Shown here piece after piece: positions 58,342 through 64,000 of a stretch of 64,000 bases of DNA. Position numbers and translations under genes: made by a program. The notes beneath the pieces are model-generated. The model did no database searches. It saw only the letters and a list, made by a program, of their open reading frames with translations, and was not told the DNA's origin. Origin of the DNA: Cordylochernes scorpioides (Eukaryota > Arthropoda > Arachnida > Pseudoscorpiones > Chernetidae); NCBI GenBank assembly GCA_030710605.1, contig CP092865.1, positions 139,585,505 through 139,649,504 of the forward strand, written 5' to 3'. Position 1 is the first letter of the stretch, and each line of letters begins with the position of its first letter.

Positions 58342-58465
58342 TCTTTTTGGTTTAAATATACTCGGATTTTTTACCGTTGGGTGTGCAACTGTGAGCTAAC
58401 GTTCTAGTTTTGTTTTTATCCCCAGCACAGCTGGGGTGACTACACTCGGGGAGTGGATCACTCAC

Positions 58466-58797
58466 TTCTCAAGTTCCAGCTGGGTGAGATCCAGGTTGGC
58501 CACACCGATGAAGTCATCCTTGCATACGAAGTCATAGTCGTACACTCGGAAGGAGAGTGGCTGGAAGACGTCGTCGATGGGCACACAGAAATACTCGTCC
58601 CACACAGGATTGAGGCAGCGTGAGATTGTCCGGCTCTTGTAGAGCTGTCGGGAGCTGGACTTGATTTTGACGTAGGGATCACTGGTCCCACAGGCATCCT
58701 TTGCCGGGAAATTCTGTCCACAGCGGAGATGAACGTCCAACTGGTAGAACGGATGTTTTCTCAGCACAGCGGCGTGATGGCGAGCCAGGGCGTTCTC
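58466..58797 (-). CDS. Mctp: MCTP exon: C2A domain (copy 2)
   Basis: 332 bp encoding the same residues as 11072-11403 with seven silent differences (in Asp, Ser, Cys, two Ala, Asn and Ala codons). TTTCAG acceptor and GTGAGT donor conserved. As the gene is read on minus, this is the first recognised exon in the window. Confidence 0.93.
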
Positions 58798-59869
58798 CTG
58801 AAACATCACAACAGTGAGATATATTGCACACACTTCAGCAAAACATTGTATACACCCTGCACCTAGTCGCTCATAGAAGCTTCATTGAATTCAATCCCTA
58901 TCATTCCGATCCAATTAGTCCTATGTTACACTTCGGTACTACCATAGCTCTCTCCAGAACAGAATGGTGATGAGATCAGGAACGTATTCAAGAGAAATTT
59001 CTAATGAAACTATATACGAAATTATGACGACTCGCTCCCAGTATGTTGTCTACTAACAGCTCAGATACACCAACCTTGGCATCAAACATGTAAAAGCCCC
59101 ATTAATCAATCATTCACGGTGTCCATTACAAAGATTACAAACTGGGGAGAACGCCAGATCGTTATTTCCAGAGTTATACGAACTGAGCTTGAACAGAAGA
59201 AGACATCGATGGGATACAGGGTTGAGAGGATAATCTCTAAGCAAAACTTCAGGAAGAAGAGCTTCTTTTCGAACAGAAGAAGGTAAACAATTCTATGTTA
59301 ACAAATAAAGACTGAAATAGCCAATACAATTCAACCATTCGCTGTTATCCTAGCAGAATATGTTACTGAAGTGGTTGAAGAAAAATTGAAGTTTTCTGGG
59401 TAGTTTCTTTGATAGATAGCTTGTACCTTATTTGCATATTTCTTCTTCAATACGTCTAAGGCTGTATCTCTCACGGAATCCACGATGACAGCGCGACTCG
59501 TGTAAAGTCACTACAGTTATTCACATGACGGATAGCTGAAAACGAATCTTTTATATAGAAATTGAACCCTATATAATAAACGAATACTAAATCAAATTAA
59601 GAAGATAAATCTAGATATATGAAAAATCGATCGAAGAGATGCGACACACACACATAAATTCCTTGTTTTAAACTACTATATTGGAAACTAAATGCTGGAA
59701 GGCAGTAAAACAAAAGAACAAACACCTATTACTGGAGATTATATGTACTTACCATCGATATCTTCATCTCAATCTACAAACTCAGAATTCCAATCAGCTC
59801 GAGGAGATCTATATGTTTGAAAACTGTGCAAAGAGTTAGTGTAAAAAGAACATATGTTATTATTATTAT
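58798..59869. other. MCTP intron, unassigned (copy 2)
   Basis: Matches 11404-12460. Carries AATCTAGATATATGAAAAATCG, not in copy 1, and a shorter CA run. Confidence 0.5.
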
Positions 59870-60043
59870 ATAAAAGGGCGTACCTGGATTTGTAAAGAAA
59901 AAAAAAAACATTTTTTTTCTTAAAATATTTCGAGAGATTGCTCCCTCTTTATCAATTTACTGCACAGAGGGAGCAATCTCTCGAAATATTTTAAGATAAA
60001 AATTGTTTTTTTTTTCTTTACAGATCCAGGTACGCCTTTTTAT
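59870..60043. repeat. Foldback element with ~75-bp arms (copy 2)
   Basis: Counterpart of 12461-12632, with longer A and T homopolymers. Confidence 0.85.
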
Positions 60044-60347
60044 ATAATCTTAATTAATGGATCGTCTTTTGACTCAAATATGTTATTATGTAAATATGAA
60101 TCCCATTTCAAAAACCTAGTTATACAATGTAGATTAACTTTGTTGCCAGGCATCATGAAAAATCATGAAACGGGTAGTTGAGACCAGAATTGCGCGAGAA
60201 CGCGAATCAATGTGAAAATGTCATTGTGTAAGTATGAATCCCATTTCTAACCTAGTTATGCAATATAGATTAACTTTGTTGTTCTTGTGGGAAGGTTCTC
60301 GGGAAAATAAACATTAATTATATATATATAGAGAGAACTTGATCAAG

Positions 60348-60986
60348 GTCTCCTCGTCGGTTTATATAAATTCTACAAGACCGCAGTCACCGTTCGGAGG
60401 AGATTAATGGATTCGCCGAATGTCATGGTCCATTTGGATGAGGAAAGCGAAGACTAGAACGCGGCTGATTCCACACTAGCCTTTTCAGTGATACGCTAAC
60501 CTTGACGTACGAAAGGTGGAATCTGTGGCTACTGGACATGCGTCGGACCTGGAGGCTGTGGTTGGGTTCTAGGTTGCCTGGAGTATAGAAGCGCCATCTA
60601 TGCTTCCTTTCTTCCTGTGGTTAATCTATATAAGATCGGTGGTCTTAATAAAGTTTTGTGTGTGCTGTGTATATACAGAAAATTTTATTAAGACCACCGA
60701 TATTATACAGATTCACCACAGGAAGGAAGCATTGATAGAGCTCCTATACTCCAGGCAGCACAGCACCCAACAACAGCCTCCAGGTCCGACGCATGTCCAG
60801 TAGCCACAGATTCCACCGTACATACGTTAAGATTAGCGTATCATCGAAAAGGCGAGTGTAGAATCAGCCGCGTTCTAGTCTTCGCTTTCCTCATCCAAAT
60901 GGACCATGACATTCGGCGATTCTATTAATCTCCTCCGAACGCGGTAACTGCGGTATTGTATAATTTATATGAACCAACGAGGAGAC
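60348..60986. repeat. Long palindrome, 639 bp
   Basis: Arms 60348-60657 and 60679-60986 are inverted repeats at roughly 90% identity around a ~20-base centre (GTGTGTGCTGTGTATATACA). Neither arm has a gene. Copy 1 retains only the outer part of the left arm (to 13012), where the Penelope element begins. Confidence 0.92.
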
Positions 60987-61890
60987 TTCTATACAGAGAA
61001 CGTACCGCTTCTTCTATCTGCTGCAACAATGCTAGTCTAGTACACCGCCAGCTACTGAGATAGGATTGGCCTGGCCGAGAGGATACCGTTGTCAATATAG
61101 AGAAGCTAACCCTAAATAAACAGCTATCATCCCATCAGACCATGTTTGAGGCCGACCTTACACTTCATATTGTAACAAAATATTTATTATTTTATCAACA
61201 GATGATTAATTTTAATATTTATATTTTGCTACTCTCTGTAAACTTCTCTCATTGCCTCTCTGGTATTTTATAAATATGGATTGTTCTTGCCTTATAAATG
61301 TAGAATTTTTTGTTATTGTGCCTTAAATAAATTGGCGTGTCATTCTGAGGTATGTCTTTCCTAATTTTCTACGCGACATTTTAGTGGATATGCTGGGTAG
61401 CTTAGAGAAGACAAACTGAGCTTTTCCAAGCAGGCTTTGAGCAATGCGTGCTGTGGACTACATTTTCCGCGACTGACTCCAGGATTCCAACGCCATGTCA
61501 AAGCCAAGACTTCCCTTAAAGATGAGGATGTCCCTATAAACAATAAGACGACAAAGCCGCTCTTCACGCCGCAAGAAAAAGGACGTAAAGGTACTAGGGA
61601 CAAACTTCCAAGACTCCGAGGGAATCCTTGGCAGAAGCACGTCAGATCCATGTCAGTAACTACAATATTTACAAGCGGTGAGTCACAGCTCCCATAGGGA
61701 AAGAGCTATGTAGAAAATATTTATTATTTCATGAACATATTATTAATTTTGATTTTCATATTTTGCTACTCTGTAAATTTGACTCATTGCCTCTCTGGTA
61801 TTTTTATAAATGTTGATTTTTTTATTGCACTAAAATAATTTGATGTGTCATTTTGAGGTTTCTCTTTCCTGATTTTATATGTTACAATAT
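60987..61890. other. Mixed repeats, no confirmed gene
   Basis: Two similar blocks (about 61180-61375 and 61705-61880; both with TTTGCTACTCT, CATTGCCTCTCTGGTATTTT and GTGTCATT-T-GAGGT) flank a GC-richer 61376-61704 with an 86-codon plus frame (61437-61697). That frame looks codon-like (lysine-rich, GRKGTRDKLPRLRGNPWQK) but matches no family I know. Confidence 0.45.
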
Positions 61891-62297
61891 CTTTCATACA
61901 AAGATTTTGTACAGAACACCTCTCTCCCGTGGCTCTACAACCTGACATTTCTGGGCGTGTGGTCTAAGCCCTCGAATTTTGACACCCACGACCCGGGATC
62001 GAATTCCGCATTCAGCACTTTTTTTTTCTGAAAAAAAAAATTGCTCCAATGGCTCCTGATTCTTTTGAAACTCCAATCCCACCAGTGAATGCAAGCTATC
62101 AAACGTAGATTTTGTACATTTGTAAAGGCAGAAGTCGAACTGATTTATATATCATGAAGATAAAGGCTGCCTGGCCGGCATTTCATAGTTCTTAAATTGA
62201 AAGATACTTCGGCCAGTGAATTTTTTTATTATAATATATTTATACTGGCCGAAGTATCTTTTCATTTTAAGAACTGATTTATATATGTGTATACATG
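61890..62297 (+). repeat. tRNA-derived SINE-like repeat, best copy
   Basis: Box A-like TGTGGTCTAAGCC (61958-61970) and box B-like GGGATCGAATTCC (61995-62007) at tRNA-like spacing, then an A/T-rich hinge and a tail shared by the other copies. It carries the same small foldback insertion as 16704-17010, and is cut at 62297 by an LTR element after ACATG. Confidence 0.7.
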
Positions 62298-63055
62298 TGA
62301 TGATTTAAGACCATGGAATTGTTGTAAATAGTCTAGATATCTACTACCACATGTTCCACCCCATGACTGTATATAACTTCTTATGTACTGCACATAGAAA
62401 GCCTCAACTAACATCAATCTGTACCGCGTAAGAATCTAATAAAGTTTAGCAACTGTACAGATAGAAGGAATGGAGACTAACAGGAGAAAATTAGGGTTAA
62501 AACTAATCAGGCTTAGGACAGAAGTCGAAGCAAGGCCTAGCAAAAGAGGCTTGAAACTAGCCCAACTATAAATAATTTACAAGACAATATTTCCTGGGCA
62601 AGACCGGACGTATCTTGTGACCGCGGAAACCATAAAAGTCGAGTAACGCCCCGTATTTCCGGAACAAGACCGGACGTATCTTCCGTCAAAGGCAGTAGCA
62701 AAGACCAATCAGAAGACATCACCTAAATAGGTCAACCAATAGAAAAAGGCCATGTGACACCTTTCGACCAATGGGAAAGAAGACAGGTCTTGGTGTTAAA
62801 TCGAGAAGCAAGAATAGTTAGTCTACGCTTGGCTCTCAACAAGGTAACACTTGCTCTAAAGATCTCCCTCTCTCCTCATCCCATTCCTTCTTGACGTCAG
62901 ACGCTTCTTAGTGGAATCTCTGTTTGTTTATTTCACCTTTGGCCCAGCTGTGTCGCCTTCCACCACGACTGCACGGTAGAGTTGACATCGAGGTTCGTCT
63001 AGCATCAGGTAACACTGGTCCCAGAGGTCCCAAGATGTCACAGACTCCCCCGTCC
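62298..63055 (+). repeat. Probable 5' LTR
   Basis: About 758 bp, near the 766 bp of the 42797 element. It has three CCAAT boxes (CCAAT at about 62707, 62735 and 62770). The inner boundary is uncertain; AGAGTCGACAGGAT at 63058-63071 recalls the LTR-end unit of the 42797 element. Confidence 0.6.
62707..62775 (+). promoter_or_regulatory. Three CCAAT boxes in the LTR
   Basis: Three forward CCAAT words within 70 bp, a plausible upstream promoter; no clear TATA box follows. Confidence 0.45.
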
Positions 63056-63123
63056 CGAAGAGTCGACAGGATAGAGGACGCCAAGGTACAAGTAAGCAAG
63101 TAGACCACTGTCTGTACAGAAAG

Positions 63124-63531
63124 ATGGAACAGGGAAGAGAGGAGGACTCAAAGGAACCCATGAAGACCGATCCCGACTACGAAAGTGGCGAGAACACCAC
63201 TTTTTCAAAGAAAGAAACCACCCTCGGTAGGACGCAGGAAATCGCCCCCAGCCAGGAAGACGTCACGCCCCCGCCGCCGGTGTCAGATGTCCTGGGGAGG
63301 TTGACGACGACGCTACATCAGTTTTCTGCCGTGACAGGACATCGCGAGAGGTGGAATCGCTACGATGGTTCGTACGAGGCGCAGAGCTTCTTCACCAACT
63401 ACGACGCCCCAGCAGATCGGTACCAACTACAATACTCTACAAGACTGAGAAAGCCAGCAAACCTCCTGCAAGCACCCCTCCGAGTTACCAACACGCGAGC
63501 GTATGTTACCTGCTCCCCCGACCATCTCTAA
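63124..63531 (+). pseudogene. LTR element gag N-terminal fragment
   Basis: 135 codons starting MEQGREEDSKEP, acidic and low-complexity at first, then TGHRERWNRYDGSYEAQSFF and NYDAPADRYQLQ, then RLRKPANLL, which resembles the start of a gypsy-type gag capsid. It ends early; the capsid core and zinc knuckles expected before protease are missing, so there is probably an internal deletion. Confidence 0.6.
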
Positions 63532-63644
63532 ACCACGAGCCCAGCGCAAGCAGTGAACTCTTAACTGTCCCAAGAAACCTCCAACTATGACAACAGACCA
63601 GGCCTGTCCCGACATACAAGACAGCACCACAGTAGGTTCCTCCT

Positions 63645-63782
63645 TCTATAATTTTTGTTGAACAATTGTTCGTTCGAGCTGAACTGTCCCATAATGTAAA
63701 CCTTCCTCTACTACTTGATTCAGGAGCATCTATCGCTATAATTATGCAGAATACTTTTAAAATAATAGAAATCAGTTTGTAA
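63645..63782 (+). pseudogene. LTR element protease fragment
   Basis: Open stretch reading IFVEQLFVRAELS then LPLLLDSGASIAII, with the retropepsin DSGA active site, stopping at 63782. No RT follows in the remaining 220 bp. Confidence 0.65.
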
Positions 63783-64000
63783 AAGAAAAATACCTGTCCA
63801 TCCATTTAACTTAACTATTAATGCCATAGCTAACAATATTTTCACCATCGATTATATCTTTTTAAACGTAAAAATAAGTAACATAACGCGGAATCTAAAA
63901 TTCCATATCATCGATACACTCTTGCCTTTTATCATATTATCCCTTAACTCCATAAAACGATTTCTACTAATTATAAACTGTTCTCAGCTACTCCTGTATC

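Larger units (their letters stand above)
52613..60423 (-). other. Duplicated MCTP segment, copy 2
   Basis: Counterpart of 4186-13012. Here the gene continues downstream into a C2C exon, with no copia element. Lacks the LINE fragment and 13 satellite units, and has the 183-bp repeat deletion. Confidence 0.9.
62298..64000 (+). mobile_element. LTR retrotransposon, 5' part, runs off window
   Basis: Starts TGATGATTTAAG, like TGATAATTTAAA of the element at 42797. An LTR-like stretch to about 63055 is followed by gag codons and a protease motif. The empty site is visible in copy 1 at about 16925 (ACATGTGGTAC). The rest of pol and the 3' LTR would lie beyond 64000. Confidence 0.75.

Noticed and set aside
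61437..61697. Host exon
   Set aside because: Codon-like but with no recognised homology, no clear splice sites, and flanked by repeats; left as unassigned.

Overview
The window is intron-rich, repeat-packed eukaryotic DNA, most likely from an arthropod (possibly a chelicerate; no gene here fixes the species). The only host gene recognised is on the minus strand: a multiple C2 domain and transmembrane protein (MCTP) gene, seen as small GT-AG exons in large introns. Nearly everything else is transposable-element (TE) or satellite sequence.

The dominant feature is that one exon block occurs twice. Copy 1 (4186-13012, with homology resuming at 16704-16924) and copy 2 (52613-60423, resuming at 62088-62297) each hold the same four exons: C2A, a linker, and two C2B exons. 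I count 11 substitutions across 951 coding bases, all synonymous. The copies also differ by a LINE fragment, a 183-bp repeat deletion, 13 units of a 26-bp satellite, a Penelope element (copy 1), and a copia (copy 1) or another LTR element (copy 2) beside them. A run of exactly 100 N (40621-40720) lies between them. The simplest reading is two allelic haplotigs joined in one scaffold; a true tandem intragenic duplication is the alternative.

Layout: 1-146 repeat debris; 147-4185 dead Ty1/copia element; 4186-13012 MCTP copy 1; 13013-16703 Penelope-like element in head-to-tail arrangement; 16704-29570 MITEs, foldback elements, decayed repeats and a ~125-bp tandem array; 29592-32890 two adjoining satellites (33-bp and 73-bp units); 33787-38121 dead Ty3/gypsy element; 38123-40040 dead LINE; 40300-40620 transposase fragment running into the gap; 40721-42796 repeats; 42797-48130 non-autonomous LTR element with near-identical 766-bp LTRs; 48373-50667 hAT transposon nested in a foldback element; 52378-52432 first exon of C2C; 52613-60423 MCTP copy 2; 60348-60986 a long palindrome; 62298-64000 an LTR element running off the edge.

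The most interesting non-coding signal is a type I hammerhead ribozyme motif inside one MCTP intron, present in both copies (7867-7919 and 55591-55643). Copy 2 has a canonical core, copy 1 a one-base core mutation. Degenerate relatives occur at several other places, including the Penelope tails.
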